Assembly (NCBI RefSeq): GCF_902506425.1
Contig: NZ_LR732469.1
Span: 1,677,001-1,741,000 of the forward strand
Reading direction: 5' to 3'
DNA from: Novosphingobium sp. 9U
GTDB lineage: Bacteria; Pseudomonadota; Alphaproteobacteria; Sphingomonadales; Sphingomonadaceae
Length of the DNA: 64,000 bases
The notes under the pieces were generated by a model that searched no databases, was not told where the DNA came from, and saw nothing but the letters and a program-made list of their open reading frames with translations. Below, piece by piece: positions 1 through 11,532 of this stretch (its first letter is position 1; each line of letters starts with the position of its first letter). The position numbers and the translations under genes are program-made.

Positions 1-335
1 ATCGCGAACCATTGGATCCGCGATCCGGTGAGCAGGCTGAGCGAGGCGATCACGCCCGCCATCAGGATGAGCCCCGGGATCGCCATCCGGCGCGTGCCCC
101 ACTTGTCGATGAACACGCCGAACAGCGGCGAACCCAGGAAAGTCAGCACTGCCGTGATCGATACACCCGAGGAGACAAGCGTGCGGCTCCATCCGAATTC
201 GCGGCTCAGCGGCTCGATGAACAGGCCGGTCGAGGAGGTGATCACGGACGTGAACGAAAACCCGATCGCCGCCGCCAGCATCATGCGCCAGTGCTTGCCG
301 AATTCGCGCCGCGCACCCTCGTTCCAGACCGCCAA
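1..335 (-). CDS. MFS transporter, N-terminal part (cut by window edge)
   Basis: This is the first ~111 residues of a major facilitator superfamily transporter; the rest lies left of the window. The start is TTG at 335, with an AAGGAG Shine-Dalgarno sequence 6 nt upstream (342-347); an in-frame stop at 360-362 excludes longer starts. Visible features are a first membrane segment (MMLAAAIGFSFTSVITSS), the signature region EFGWSRTLVSSG, and the loop-2/3 motif DKWGTRR. The same motifs occur in the complete MFS protein at 44343-45599, so the two are paralogs of the monocarboxylate/oxalate-formate type MFS group. Its position beside catabolic genes suggests import of an organic acid, which is inference. 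Confidence 0.85.
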   Translation of the reverse strand, partial: MAVWNEGARREFGKHWRMMLAAAIGFSFTSVITSSTGLFIEPLSREFGWSRTLVSSGVSITAVLTFLGSPLFGVFIDKWGTRRMAIPGLILMAGVIASLSLLTGSRIQWFA

Positions 336-393
336 ATCCCGCTCCTTGTTACCCGCGCTCTAGTCGGCGCGCGCAAAGGCTTACCCGGGATTT

Positions 394-416
394 GTGCGAC
401 TGCCAAATAGTCGCAC
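394..416. promoter_or_regulatory. 8-bp inverted repeat upstream of the MFS gene
   Basis: GTGCGACT (394-401) and AGTCGCAC (409-416) form a perfect inverted repeat with a 7-nt AT-rich spacer, centred 70 nt upstream of the TTG start of the MFS gene. The symmetry suits a dimeric repressor (TetR/GntR/MarR type). No regulator can be assigned. Confidence 0.4.
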
Positions 417-424
417 TACGAAGA

Positions 425-455
425 CGGGCGGAGCTGCATCGTGCAGCTCCGCCCG
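425..455 (-). terminator. Strong hairpin downstream of the small secreted protein gene
   Basis: A perfect 14-bp stem (425-438 with 442-455) with a 3-nt loop lies 28 nt past the stop codon at 483. On the minus strand it is followed by TCTTC, a weak T tract. It probably ends transcription of the secreted-protein genes before the MFS gene. Confidence 0.55.
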
Positions 456-482
456 GTTGTGAGGATGAATCGGCAGCTTAGG

Positions 483-926
483 TCAGGGTTGCGTCGCAGC
501 GGCCTTTTCCTTCGGCGTCGTCACCTCATGATCCTTTGAGATCACCGGCTTCTCGCCCTGCTGCTTGTAGATCGACATCGAGTGCGAGACGTCCGCGCCG
601 TTCTTGCTGGCATGGCTGCGAGACATGGACCGCGCACGCTCGTCGGCATCGCGCGCGGTTGCCGTGGTGCGCTGATTGGCCGAGTTCTGGTTGAGGGTAG
701 CCGTGCCCTCGGTCGTCGCCGTGCCGCCGTTCGCAGCGCGTGCATCGCCCGTGCCGGAGACGCCGACGCTGTCGGGTGTGCCGGTCGCGCTGCCGCTAGT
801 CGAGGCGGACACGTCACCGGTTGTCGGGGTGGAAGCCGAAGTGCTAGTGGTCGGCGCCTGCTGCGCCATTGCGGTGCCGGAAAGGCCTAATGCAAGCGCG
901 GAGGCAGAAAGGATCAGTCTGTTCAT
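483..926 (-). CDS. Small secreted low-complexity protein
   Basis: A 147-aa protein of unknown function. It starts at the ATG at 926, which has GGGAG at a suitable distance; an upstream in-frame ATG at 941 has none. It has a Sec signal peptide (MNRLILSASALALGLSGTAMAQ, cleavage after AMA), then a Thr/Ser/Ala/Gly-rich region of about 80 residues and a more polar C-terminus rich in Lys, His and Glu. It resembles the protein at 1340-1795 in design: same signal type and same low-complexity middle. The lack of Cys and of predicted structure suggests a disordered periplasmic or envelope protein. No family is recognised. Confidence 0.65.
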   Translation of the reverse strand: MNRLILSASALALGLSGTAMAQQAPTTSTSASTPTTGDVSASTSGSATGTPDSVGVSGTGDARAANGGTATTEGTATLNQNSANQRTTATARDADERARSMSRSHASKNGADVSHSMSIYKQQGEKPVISKDHEVTTPKEKAAATQP

Positions 927-959
927 GGCGATGTCTCCCATCGACTTGTTATTGTAAAA

Positions 960-1280
960 TCAGCGGCCGGTTGCGGGTCGTTCGTCGATCACGATCGTGC
1001 AGCCTTTGTCATCCCGGGTCACGGTGACGGAGCGATGTCCGTCCGAAGACGTGGCGCTGCTCGAACTCGATTCACCGCTGCTGTGCGAAGAGGCCGACAC
1101 CGAGCTATGCGATGTGCCGAGGCCCGAGCTATGCACGGTTGCCGATGCGGTGCCCGCCTGCACCGCGCCGTCGTCTGCGACCCAGCTTTCCTGCCGTGTG
1201 CCATCGGCCCAATACTGGATCTTGTGGCACTGCCCGCTCGTGGACGCAGCGGCCGCGAGTATGAGCAAGAAGGTCGGCAT
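960..1280 (-). CDS. Small secreted Ser-rich protein
   Basis: A 106-aa protein of unknown function, starting at ATG 1280 behind GGGAG. A short hydrophobic N-terminus (PTFLLILAAAASTSG) looks like a signal peptide. The mature part begins with a folded-looking stretch around CHKIQYWADGTRQESWVAD, continues into a long Ser-rich segment (residues ~45-80), and ends VTVTRDDKGCTIVIDERP. The two Cys (one near the N-terminus, one near the C-terminus) could form a disulphide across the flexible linker. It lies 33 nt downstream-side of its upper neighbour and 33 nt before the next gene, so the three small secreted genes could form one transcript. Confidence 0.6.
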   Translation of the reverse strand: MPTFLLILAAAASTSGQCHKIQYWADGTRQESWVADDGAVQAGTASATVHSSGLGTSHSSVSASSHSSGESSSSSATSSDGHRSVTVTRDDKGCTIVIDERPATGR

Positions 1281-1339
1281 GACCGCTCTCCCAGAGCTTG
1301 GGGACGGGTAGACCCCGTCCCCTGCCCTTCACCTCGCCG

Positions 1340-1795
1340 TTAGCGCGGCGTGGTCGTGCCGGTCGGCGCCGTGGGTGCCGTCGGGGTGGTCGAGTTGGCG
1401 GTCGCGTCCCCATAGACCTCACCGGTCGAGCCGTTCTTGTCGGTCGAGCCATAGGCATCGATCGAGGTAGAGGTCGACTGGTCACCAGTGCCGGTGGCCG
1501 ATCCGCCTGCATTCACGCCGCCGGTTGCGCGGTTACGGTCGGTGTAGATCGTGCCCGAACCATGCGTGCTGGCCGAGTTTGCTGCGTCCGAAGCCGCACC
1601 GCCCTGCGAGCCGCGCATTGAGTGGTTGCGATGCTTGCCGCGGGTCTGCGCACCTGCCGAAGCGCCGCCTGCAACCGAACCGTCCGGGGTGGACGCGCTC
1701 GCGCTGCCGGTTGCCGTGCCAGTCGTGTCCTGCGCCATTGCAGGAACCGCAGCGAGACCCAGGGCCGCTGCCGAAACAATAAGAAGCTTACGCAT
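1340..1795 (-). CDS. Small secreted low-complexity protein
   Basis: A 151-aa protein of unknown function. ATG 1795 is chosen because GGAG sits 6 nt upstream; a TTG four codons earlier would overlap that site. The signal peptide is MRKLLIVSAAALGLAAVPAM, cleaved near AMAQ. The rest is Gly/Ser/Thr/Ala-rich with a short basic patch (RGKHRNHSMRG) and ends in a Pro/Thr-rich tail. It is the first gene of a probable three-gene run of similar secreted proteins. Proteins of this type are common but uncharacterised in sphingomonads (recollection, not tested). Confidence 0.65.
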   Translation of the reverse strand: MRKLLIVSAAALGLAAVPAMAQDTTGTATGSASASTPDGSVAGGASAGAQTRGKHRNHSMRGSQGGAASDAANSASTHGSGTIYTDRNRATGGVNAGGSATGTGDQSTSTSIDAYGSTDKNGSTGEVYGDATANSTTPTAPTAPTGTTTPR

Positions 1796-1937
1796 GATAC
1801 TCTCCAAAGTTACGCCGCCTTATCCTTGGCGATCAGAGCCGCCTTCGTTGGCGACTGCGGAGAGTAAAGCGTCCGGCAGCTCTCTAAGTTCATGCACTCA
1901 TCGGGTACAAGCAACGGTTCGACCCCGTCTTTCACTC

Positions 1938-1969
1938 GGCTGAACGGAGTTGATCCTCCCCGTTCAGCC
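1938..1969 (-). terminator. 10-bp hairpin after the SDR gene
   Basis: GGCTGAACGG (1938-1947) pairs perfectly with CCGTTCAGCC (1960-1969). It lies 22 nt beyond the SDR stop codon at 1991. The GTTCAGCC arm resembles repeat arms found between other genes here, so it may be a small repeat used as a terminator. There is no clear T run. Confidence 0.4.
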
Positions 1970-1990
1970 CTGAGCGGGCTGGATCGGCAA

Positions 1991-2773
1991 TCAGTCCTGA
2001 TCGGGCTCCACCCACTTGGTCCGGGTCACCCGCGGCGAGAGGTACTTCGTAGCCGTCCATCCACCGTCGACGACGATCGACTGGCCGTTGATCATCTCGC
2101 TCCCCGGCAAGCATAGGAACGCGATCACGCTGGCGATGTCGTCGGGCTGGGCCAGCCGCGGATAAGGGGTGGTCTCGACATTGGCCCGCTTGAACCCCTC
2201 GTCCTCGAAGCGGTGTGCGACCATGTCGGTCATCGTCACGCCGGGGGCAACGCAGTTGGACCGGATGCCGCGCGGACCGTATTCGCACGCCATGTGCTCG
2301 GTCAGCGACTTGAGGCCACCCTTGGCCGCGGAGTAGGCGCCGCCGCGGCGCCCACCGATGTGCGCGAAAGTGCTGGTGACGTTCACAACGCTGGCGCCCT
2401 GCTCCAAGTGCGGGATCACGTCCCGGCACAAGCGGAACGGCGCAACCAGCATGATGTCCAGAAAGTCGTCGAGCGTGGCATCGTCCGTCTCGTCGAGCGG
2501 CTTGGGGCTACCGACACCGGCGTTGTTGACCAAGGCGTCGATGCGGCCGAAGCGTTCGATCGTCTGGCGGACCACGTCGCCAGGCGCTGCGGGATCGGTC
2601 AGGTCTGCACTGATCGCCAGCACGTGATCGGGATTGCCGATCTCGGCCTCCAACGTCGCCAGCTTGTCCTTGCTGCGGCCCACGCCGACGATCGCCCAGC
2701 CCTCGCCGTGCAGGATCTTCGCGGTGGCAAGCCCGATGCCGCTGCCCGCGCCGGTGATGATGGCCACTTTCAT
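1991..2773 (-). CDS. SDR family NAD(P)-dependent oxidoreductase
   Basis: A 260-aa classical short-chain dehydrogenase. It has the cofactor motif TGAGSGIG (residues ~7-14), the structural motif NNAG, the active-site Ser in VTSTFAHIGG and the catalytic YSAAK. The C-terminal VDGGW is typical of the family. Start: ATG 2773, because GGAAGGG is 8 nt away; ATG 2779 is too close to it. It is divergent from the CoA-transferase gene at 2931, sharing a ~157-bp promoter region. The context suggests oxidation of a hydroxy intermediate (possibly a hydroxyacyl-CoA or cyclic alcohol) in a degradation pathway; the substrate is unknown. Confidence 0.88.
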   Translation of the reverse strand: MKVAIITGAGSGIGLATAKILHGEGWAIVGVGRSKDKLATLEAEIGNPDHVLAISADLTDPAAPGDVVRQTIERFGRIDALVNNAGVGSPKPLDETDDATLDDFLDIMLVAPFRLCRDVIPHLEQGASVVNVTSTFAHIGGRRGGAYSAAKGGLKSLTEHMACEYGPRGIRSNCVAPGVTMTDMVAHRFEDEGFKRANVETTPYPRLAQPDDIASVIAFLCLPGSEMINGQSIVVDGGWTATKYLSPRVTRTKWVEPDQD

Positions 2774-2930
2774 GTGCATTCCCTTCCCAGTCGTTGACGC
2801 CTCGATAACCGCAGTGCTCCGGCCCGTCGAGATGCCAGTGAACAACAGCGTTGAGTGGCTACCCCCTTCACCCGGGTGCGGTGCGGGGTTAGGGGATGGG
2901 CGAATCCGAAACCACGGGAGCGGCGGGATC

Positions 2931-4169
2931 ATGACTGACAAGAGCGCATTGGCGGGCATCCGCGTGATCGACATGAGCCGCGTCTTCGCGGCACCGGTCG
3001 GGGCGCAGATCCTTGGCGATCTCGGGGCCGACGTGATCAAGATCGAGCGTCCGGGCGTGGGCGATGACGGCCGCGGCTATGGCTTCAGCTGGGTGCCCGG
3101 CAAGGACGGCATAGAAACCCGGCACTCCAGCTTCTTCACCGTGTCCAACCGCAACAAGCGCTCGCTGACGCTGAACCACTCCAAGCCCGAGGGGCAGGAG
3201 GTGATCCGCAAACTGGTCGAGACCGCGGACGTGCTGATCGAGAACTACAAGGTCGGTGACCTGAAGCGCTTCGGGCTCGATTACGAGAGCCTGAAGGCGG
3301 TCAATCCGCGGCTGATCTACTGCTCGGTGACGGGCTATGGCCAGAGCGGGCCGATGGCGGCACTGCCGGGCTATGATGGGCTGTTCCAGGCGATTGGCGG
3401 CATGATGGCGGTGACCGGCATTCCCGAGGGCCAGCCTGGCGCCGGACCGCTGAAGACCGGCCCGAGCCTCGTCGACTTCGTCACCGGCCACAACACCGCC
3501 CTCGCGATCATGGGCGCGCTGATGTACCGTGAGCGCACCGGCGAGGGCCAGTTCATCGACATCGCCCTGCTCGACAGCTCGGTGGCGATGGTCAGCCACA
3601 TCATGCAGGACTACCTGATCAGCGGCAACGCACCGCCGCGGCTGGGCAATGGCGGCAATGGCGGCGGCCCGGCCGACCTTATCTATTGCAGCGACGGCAT
3701 CATCTATCTTACCGCCGGCACCGACGAGCACTACCGGCGTTTGACCGTGCTGATGGAGCAGCCCGAGCTCAACACCGATCCGCGCTTCGACACCAACTTC
3801 AAGCGCGGCAAGACCAACCGGGCCGAGCTGATGAACATCATCAACACCTGGAGCCGCCAGTTCACCGCCGACGAGGTCCAAGCCAAGCTGGACGAGGCAG
3901 GCATCCCGGCCGCGCGCTACAACGAACTGGGCGACGTGTGGAAGGACCCGCAGGTCCAGCATCGCAACTTGCGCGCGACCACCCCGCACGCCTTTGCCGA
4001 AAGCGGCACGGTGGACCTGATCCAGAGCCCGCTCGCGCAGATGTCGGAGAGCCCGGCAACGATCCGCATGGCCCCGCCGATGCTCGGCGAGCACAGCGAC
4101 GAGATCCTGGCCGAACTGGGCTACGATGACGCTGCGATTGCAGCCTTGAAGGACTCCAAGGTGGTCTAA
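2931..4169 (+). CDS. CaiB/BaiF (class III) CoA-transferase
   Basis: A 412-aa family III CoA-transferase, which moves CoA between carboxylic acids without free acyl-CoA hydrolysis. The N-terminus LAGIRVIDMSRVFAAPVGAQ, the LGADVIKIERPGVGDDGR segment (IKIE followed by PGxGD), the NKRSLTLN region and the QSGPMAALPGYD block are all family hallmarks; the catalytic Asp lies in the region around VDFVTGH / DIALLD. Start: ATG 2931 behind GGGAG. It probably activates a carboxylic acid for beta-oxidation by the enoyl-CoA hydratase at 8325, which is inference from context. Confidence 0.9.
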   Translation: MTDKSALAGIRVIDMSRVFAAPVGAQILGDLGADVIKIERPGVGDDGRGYGFSWVPGKDGIETRHSSFFTVSNRNKRSLTLNHSKPEGQEVIRKLVETADVLIENYKVGDLKRFGLDYESLKAVNPRLIYCSVTGYGQSGPMAALPGYDGLFQAIGGMMAVTGIPEGQPGAGPLKTGPSLVDFVTGHNTALAIMGALMYRERTGEGQFIDIALLDSSVAMVSHIMQDYLISGNAPPRLGNGGNGGGPADLIYCSDGIIYLTAGTDEHYRRLTVLMEQPELNTDPRFDTNFKRGKTNRAELMNIINTWSRQFTADEVQAKLDEAGIPAARYNELGDVWKDPQVQHRNLRATTPHAFAESGTVDLIQSPLAQMSESPATIRMAPPMLGEHSDEILAELGYDDAAIAALKDSKVV

Positions 4170-4177
4170 AGAGCGCG

Positions 4178-4350
4178 CCCTTCTCCCGGGTCGGGGGAAG
4201 GATACGCAGGCTTGTCAGCTTGCTGACTCGCCGAAGTTGGATGGGGGTTCCAACGCTTGCCGGACAGCTCCAGCTCCCCATACAAGCTGCGCTAGTCTCC
4301 TGCAGAGCCAAGCTTCGCCATCCTTCCCCGACCCCGAAGGAAGGGGAACT
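4178..4350. repeat. Dispersed palindromic intergenic repeat, copy 1 (divergent)
   Basis: A ~170-bp element with C/G-rich outer arms (CTTCTCCCGGGTCGGGGGAAGG at 4180-4201; TCCTTCCCCGACCCCGAAGG at 4321-4340) and an interior carrying GGATACGCAGGCTTG and CAAGCTGCGCTAGT. The same words occur in the same order in the repeats at 31234-31390 and, inverted, at 46741-46894. It fills most of the gap before the LysR gene. REP/MITE-like elements of this kind have no coding capacity. Confidence 0.7.
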
Positions 4351-4384
4351 TGCCGACGACGGCACCGCTCATTAGGACAGCGCC

Positions 4385-5170
4385 ATGAAGCGCACCCACC
4401 TGCCCCTGAACGCCCTGCGCGTGTTCGATGCCGCGGCGCGCCACCTCTCCTTCACCCGCGCAGCCGACGAGCTTGCCGTCACCCCGGCCGCCGTCGGCCA
4501 GCAGATCCGCGCGCTTGAGGATGTGCTCGGCGTCGTGCTCTTCCGCCGCACCAGCAAGGGCCTGGAGCTGACTGAGGAAGCCGGCGCCGGCCTGGAAGCG
4601 CTACGCTCTGGCTTCTTGCACTTCGAGGACGCCGTGCAGGCGATGCAGGCGGGCCAATCCAGCCACGTCTACACCATCGCGGCCCCGCGGGAGTTCTTCG
4701 CGGCATGGCTGGCGCCACGCCTTGCCGCCTTCCGCAAGGACAATCCGCAGGTGCGCTACGTGATCGTCGATGGCGAAATGACCGACTTCACCGAAGCAAA
4801 TCTCGACTTGGCGGTGCGGTGGACCGAGGGCCCGGGCGACCTGGAGGGCGTATCCCTTGGTGTCGCCGAGCAGGTCACCATTGGGGCCGGCGACTGGATC
4901 GGTTGGCCGGGCGATCCCAGCCCTGCAGGTGATGGCGAAGAAGGACCAGCCATCGTCGTAGGAGATGCCGGGCAGGCGATGTCTGCAGCAATCTCCGGCC
5001 TTGGCCGCGCTCGCGTCCCGCTCCTGCTGGCGCGCGAGATGCAGGACGCCGGACGCATCGGCGGACTCGGCGCGCCGGAACCCGCCAGGCGCGGCTACTG
5101 GTTGGTCGCACCTGCTCCACAGTGGCGCCAGAAGAAGGTGCGCGAATTGGTGGCAGCGCTGACGGCCTGA
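4385..5170 (+). CDS. LysR family transcriptional regulator (GcvA-like)
   Basis: A 261-aa LysR regulator. The N-terminal winged HTH is clear (LPLNALRVFDAAARHLSFTRAADELAVTPAAVGQQIRALED, residues ~6-46), with the GcvA-like LNALRVFDAAARH start. The effector domain follows but the whole protein is ~40 residues shorter than the usual ~300, mainly in the second subdomain. It lies between the CoA-transferase and the Rieske/DUF1801 genes and may control the divergent SDR/CoA-transferase pair or the oxygenase. The effector is unknown. Confidence 0.88.
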   Translation: MKRTHLPLNALRVFDAAARHLSFTRAADELAVTPAAVGQQIRALEDVLGVVLFRRTSKGLELTEEAGAGLEALRSGFLHFEDAVQAMQAGQSSHVYTIAAPREFFAAWLAPRLAAFRKDNPQVRYVIVDGEMTDFTEANLDLAVRWTEGPGDLEGVSLGVAEQVTIGAGDWIGWPGDPSPAGDGEEGPAIVVGDAGQAMSAAISGLGRARVPLLLAREMQDAGRIGGLGAPEPARRGYWLVAPAPQWRQKKVRELVAALTA

Positions 5171-5179
5171 GGCCGGTCC

Positions 5180-5564
5180 CTAGCGTCTCTTCTTCGTGAC
5201 GTTCAGTTCGACCGCGCGCCTGATCAGGTCGGCAAGTGCTGCCTCGTCCAGCGCGTCGCCTTCGCAGATGTCGATCGCCCGTCGCACGTTCCCGTCGAGG
5301 CTTGCGTTGAATAGCCCGTTTGGGTCCGCCAGCGCCGCACCGTTTGCAAACGTCAGCTTGACCTTGTCCTTGTAAGTCTCGCCCGTGCAGACGACGCCGC
5401 CGCGTTCCCAGGTCGGCACGCCGCGCCACTTCCAAGCCTCGGTGATCTCCGGCTCAGCAGCATGGATGATCGCGCGCACCCGCGTCAGAACTTCGCCGCG
5501 CCAGTCTCCTAGCGCGGCGATGCGTTCGTCGATCAGTTCGCCCGCCGGCTTGGACGGGCCCGGC

Positions 5565-5575
<11 letters not shown>
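5180..5575 (-). CDS. DUF1801 domain protein
   Basis: A ~131-aa protein of the DUF1801 (YdhG-like) family. The core EAWKWRGVPTWERGGVVCTGETYKDKVKLTF matches the family pattern. I place the start at TTG 5575, 11 nt inside the end of the Rieske gene; the alternative ATG at 5647 would add 24 residues encoded within the Rieske reading frame and unlike the family. The overlap suggests translational coupling to the oxygenase. Family members are small cytoplasmic proteins without an established enzymatic role. Confidence 0.75.
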
Positions 5576-8190
<2,615 letters not shown>

Positions 8191-8208
8191 CAGGAACCCG
8201 CACTCCCC

Positions 8209-8290
8209 TTCCCGTCCGCACCGAGCGAAGTCGAGACACGCTGGCCTTGCGCATACGCGTCGCGACTCTGCTCGACACGAACGGAGGTAG
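8209..8290. repeat. Short dispersed repeat-like segment
   Basis: Contains GAGCGAAGTCGAGACACG and, further on, GTCGCGACTCTGCTCGACACG. These words look like the short dispersed repeats often seen in sphingomonad intergenic regions (recollection). Assignment is tentative; no other full copy lies in this window. Confidence 0.3.
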
Positions 8291-8324
8291 AGACGTAAAG
8301 CCTGGCTGCGGAAGTGGAGCCGAA

Positions 8325-9107
8325 ATGACCTACCAGCATATCCTGTTCACCATAGAGGACGGCGTCGCGCGGCTGTCGCTGAACGATCCCAAGACGATGA
8401 ACGGTGTCACCGAGGCCATGGGTGCCGAGATGGTCGACGCGTTGGACATCGCCGCTGCCGAAGCCCGTGCGGTGCTGATCACGGGCGAGGGCAAGGGCTT
8501 CTGCTCGGGCGCGAACCTTTCGGCGGCGCAGGACATGCTGGCGGATCCGCGGCGCGACATCGGCGGGCAGCTCGACCGCGTGTTCAACCCGGTGCAGCTG
8601 GCGATCAAGCGCATGGAACAGCCAGTGATCACCGCGATCCGTGGCCCCGCCGCGGGTTATGGCGTCGGCCTGGCAGCGGCCGGCGACGTCGTGCTGATGA
8701 GCGACAAAGCCTTCTTCTTCTGCGCCTTCGCGCACGTCGGCTTGGTGCCGGACGGCGGCGCGACCTGGCTGCTGGCCAAGGCGGTCGGCCGGGTCCGCGC
8801 GATGCGCATGATGCTTCTCGGCGAGAAGATCGATGCGAAGACCGCGCTCGATTGGGGCCTCGCCACCAAGGTCGTGCCTGACGAGGAACTCGATGCCGAA
8901 GCGATGAGGCTGGCCTGGCAGCTGGCGAACGGACCCAAGTCGCTCGGGCTGATCAAGCGCATGGCTTGGGACGCGCTCGACTGCGACTACGAGACGGCGC
9001 TGAATGCCGAACGCCGCGGCCAGCGCGATGCGGGGCGAACCGAAGACTTCCTCGAGGGCGTCAATGCGTTCGTGGAGAAGCGGAAGCCGAGCTTCAAGGG
9101 ACGGTGA
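8325..9107 (+). CDS. Enoyl-CoA hydratase/isomerase family protein
   Basis: A 260-aa crotonase-fold protein. The oxyanion-hole segments are GEGKGFCSGANLSAAQ (first) and RGPAAGYGVGLAAAGDVVLMSD (second), followed by AHVGLVPDGGATWLL, which has an Asp where hydratases usually have the catalytic Glu region; the exact reaction (hydratase, isomerase or hydrolase) is therefore uncertain. Start: ATG 8325, with GGAG 5 nt upstream. It follows the NMO-like gene by 134 nt and probably acts on a CoA ester formed by the CoA-transferase at 2931. Confidence 0.88.
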   Translation: MTYQHILFTIEDGVARLSLNDPKTMNGVTEAMGAEMVDALDIAAAEARAVLITGEGKGFCSGANLSAAQDMLADPRRDIGGQLDRVFNPVQLAIKRMEQPVITAIRGPAAGYGVGLAAAGDVVLMSDKAFFFCAFAHVGLVPDGGATWLLAKAVGRVRAMRMMLLGEKIDAKTALDWGLATKVVPDEELDAEAMRLAWQLANGPKSLGLIKRMAWDALDCDYETALNAERRGQRDAGRTEDFLEGVNAFVEKRKPSFKGR

Positions 9108-9111
9108 CCGG

Positions 9112-9226
9112 CGTCGTCCCGGGCTTGGCCGGGACCGATTTCGCCCTGTCGCGCTCTCTCGTCAGGGCGGCAGCGCGAGAGGTCCATCGCTGCCGACACC
9201 GATCTCGCGTCAAGCCCAGGACGACG
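9112..9226. repeat. Palindromic repeat with long inverted ends
   Basis: CGTCGTCCCGGGCTTG (9112-9127) and CAAGCCCAGGACGACG (9211-9226) are inverted copies with one mismatch over 16 bp. The arms enclose ~83 bp that includes GCGCTCTCTCGTC and GCAGCGCGAGAG. It sits between the convergent hydratase and the small secreted protein genes and could act as a bidirectional terminator. Confidence 0.6.
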
Positions 9227-9231
9227 TGGGC

Positions 9232-9708
9232 CTATTCCCCGCAATCCAGGGCAAGGCTGGCGATCTTCACCTGCTTGCGAAAGCGCGCCTGCAACGTCAG
9301 CTTTCCCGCGCAGCCGACATCGCGTAGCCACAGCGCGTTGTGCAACGCGCCCCGGTACGGGACCAGCAGGTTCGCAATTGACCGCCTCGCCAGCGTCTTG
9401 CCGGCCTTGTCCGTGACCCAGATCTCCAGCGGATCGTCGACCGACTGCTCGTCGATGCCGTTGCCGAGCACCTTCACATCGACCAGCAGGTCCGTCGCCG
9501 CATCGCTGACCGGGCCCTCGCCGATTACGGTATTCCAACCGACAAACGGCTCCTTGCGCGCAAGGAGGTCGTCGGAGAGCTTGCCGCTGGTCTGGTAGAA
9601 CAGCCGCGCTTCGATACCGGCAATGCGCACGGGCGGCGGCTTGGGCGGCTCGGCCGCGCCGGCGGAGGCACATAGCCCCAGCGCCAGCGCGGCGAGCCGA
9701 AGGTGCAT
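9232..9708 (-). CDS. Small secreted protein downstream of sdhA
   Basis: A 158-aa protein of unknown function. It has a signal peptide ([20 protein letters not shown]) and a mature part with a beta-rich pattern, containing FVGWNTVIGEGPVSDAATDLLVDVKV and two Cys near the C-terminus (GCAGKL and LDCGE). Its start codon overlaps the sdhA stop (TGATG), so it is translationally coupled to the succinate dehydrogenase operon. It occupies the place where sdhB is usually found. A periplasmic role is likely, and no function can be given. Confidence 0.75.
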   Translation of the reverse strand: MHLRLAALALGLCASAGAAEPPKPPPVRIAGIEARLFYQTSGKLSDDLLARKEPFVGWNTVIGEGPVSDAATDLLVDVKVLGNGIDEQSVDDPLEIWVTDKAGKTLARRSIANLLVPYRGALHNALWLRDVGCAGKLTLQARFRKQVKIASLALDCGE

Positions 9709-11531
9709 CAGTACACGCGCGCCTTGGGCTTGATGTACTCGACGTCGTCGGTCAGCGTGTATTCGTGCACCGGGCGGTAGTCGATCCTGACTGCGCCGCC
9801 CTTGCCGCCCCAGCCGTCGAACCAGGTGGCGGTGTGCTTCATCCAGTTGGCATCGTCGCGGTTCGGGAAATCCTCGTGCGCGTGGGCGCCGCGGCTTTCC
9901 TTGCGGTTGTGCGCGCCGTGGAGCGTGACCGTCGCCTGGCTGATCAGGTTGTCGAGCTCCATGGTCTCGACCAGATCCGAGTTCCAGATCAGGCCGCGAT
10001 CGGAGACGTGGACGTCTTCCATCCGCTTGTAGGTGGCCGCTAGCTTTTCCTTGCCCTCGGCCATCAGCTCGTCGTTGCGGAACACGGCCGCGTGCTGCGA
10101 CATCGTGCGCTGCATGTCCGAGCGGATCTGTGCGGTCGGCGAGCCGCCCTTGGCGTTGCGGAAGTGATCGAGACGCGTCAGCGCCAGGTCGGCCGAGTCC
10201 TTGGGCAGTTCGTTGAACGCCTCGCCAGGCTTGATGTTGTCCTTGAGGTACAGGCCGGTCGCACGGCCGAATACCACGAGGTCGATCAGCGAGTTCGAGC
10301 CCAGGCGGTTGGCGCCGTGCACCGAGACGCAGGCTGCCTCACCAACGGCGAACAGACCCTCAACCGCGGTCTCGGGATTGCCATCCGGGCCGATCGTCAT
10401 CACGCGGCCGTTAAAGTCGCACGGGATTCCGCCCATGTTGTAGTGCACGGTCGGCACGACAGGCAGCGGCTGGCGCGTCAGGTCGACGCCAGCGAAGATC
10501 TTGCCGCTTTCCGTGATGCCGGGCAGGCGCTCTGCCAGCACCTCGGGGGCGATGTGATCGAGGTGAAGGTAGATGTGGTCCTTGTTCGGACCCACGCCGC
10601 GCCCTTCGCGGATTTCCAGCGCCATCGAGCGGCTGACGACGTCGCGGCTGGCGAGGTCCTTGGCCGAGGGAGCATAGCGCTCCATAAAGCGCTCGCCCTC
10701 GGAGTTGGTCAGGTACCCGCCCTCACCACGCGCACCCTCGGTGATCAGCACGCCGGCGCCGTAGATGCCGGTCGGGTGGAATTGCACGAACTCCATGTCC
10801 TGCAGCGGCAGGCCGGCACGCAGCACCATGCCGCCGCCATCGCCGGTGCAGGTGTGGGCCGAGGTCGCGGTAAAGTACGAGCGGCCGTAACCGCCGGTCG
10901 CCAGCACCACCGCCTTGGCACGGAAGCGATGAATCGTGCCGTCGTCCATGCACAGCGCGATCACGCCGACGCACTTGCCGTTGTCCATGATCAAGTCGAT
11001 GGCGAAGTATTCGATGAAGAAGTCCGCCGCGTACTTCAGGCTCTGCTGGTAAAGCGCGTGGAGCATCGCGTGGCCGGTACGGTCAGCGGCGGCGCAGGTG
11101 CGCTGCACCGGCGGGCCTTCGCCCATGTTCTGCATGTGGCCGCCGAACGGGCGCTGGTAGATCGTGCCGTCGGCGTTACGGCTGAAGGGCACGCCGGCGT
11201 GCTCCAGCTCGTAAACCGCGGCGGGCGCCTCGCGCACCATGTACTCGATCGCGTCCTGGTCGCCCAGCCAGTCCGACCCCTTGACGGTGTCGTACATGTG
11301 CCAGGTCCAGTGGTCCGGCGTGTTGTTCTTGAGGCTGGCTGCGATGCCGCCCTGCGCCGCCACGGTGTGCGAGCGGGTGGGAAACACCTTGGTGATGCAC
11401 GCGGTCTTCAGGCCGGCCTCGGCCGAGCCCATCGTGGCGCGCAGACCCGAACCGCCGGCGCCGACGACGACGGTGTCGTAGGTGTGGTCGATGATCTTGT
11501 AGGCAGGCTGTGTCGTAGAAGCGGTAGCCAT
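9708..11531 (-). CDS. sdhA: Succinate dehydrogenase flavoprotein subunit
   Basis: A 607-aa SdhA, the FAD-bearing subunit of complex II that oxidises succinate to fumarate. It has [12 protein letters not shown] (FAD-binding), the FAD-attachment His in [19 protein letters not shown] and the catalytic Arg region ([13 protein letters not shown]), plus [11 protein letters not shown] near the C-terminus. Start: ATG 11531, 8 nt after GGAGG and immediately past the sdhD stop. The order sdhC-sdhD-sdhA is standard, but the following sdhB is missing here. Confidence 0.97.
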   Translation of the reverse strand: MATASTTQPAYKIIDHTYDTVVVGAGGSGLRATMGSAEAGLKTACITKVFPTRSHTVAAQGGIAASLKNNTPDHWTWHMYDTVKGSDWLGDQDAIEYMVREAPAAVYELEHAGVPFSRNADGTIYQRPFGGHMQNMGEGPPVQRTCAAADRTGHAMLHALYQQSLKYAADFFIEYFAIDLIMDNGKCVGVIALCMDDGTIHRFRAKAVVLATGGYGRSYFTATSAHTCTGDGGGMVLRAGLPLQDMEFVQFHPTGIYGAGVLITEGARGEGGYLTNSEGERFMERYAPSAKDLASRDVVSRSMALEIREGRGVGPNKDHIYLHLDHIAPEVLAERLPGITESGKIFAGVDLTRQPLPVVPTVHYNMGGIPCDFNGRVMTIGPDGNPETAVEGLFAVGEAACVSVHGANRLGSNSLIDLVVFGRATGLYLKDNIKPGEAFNELPKDSADLALTRLDHFRNAKGGSPTAQIRSDMQRTMSQHAAVFRNDELMAEGKEKLAATYKRMEDVHVSDRGLIWNSDLVETMELDNLISQATVTLHGAHNRKESRGAHAHEDFPNRDDANWMKHTATWFDGWGGKGGAVRIDYRPVHEYTLTDDVEYIKPKARVY

Positions 11532-11532
11532 C

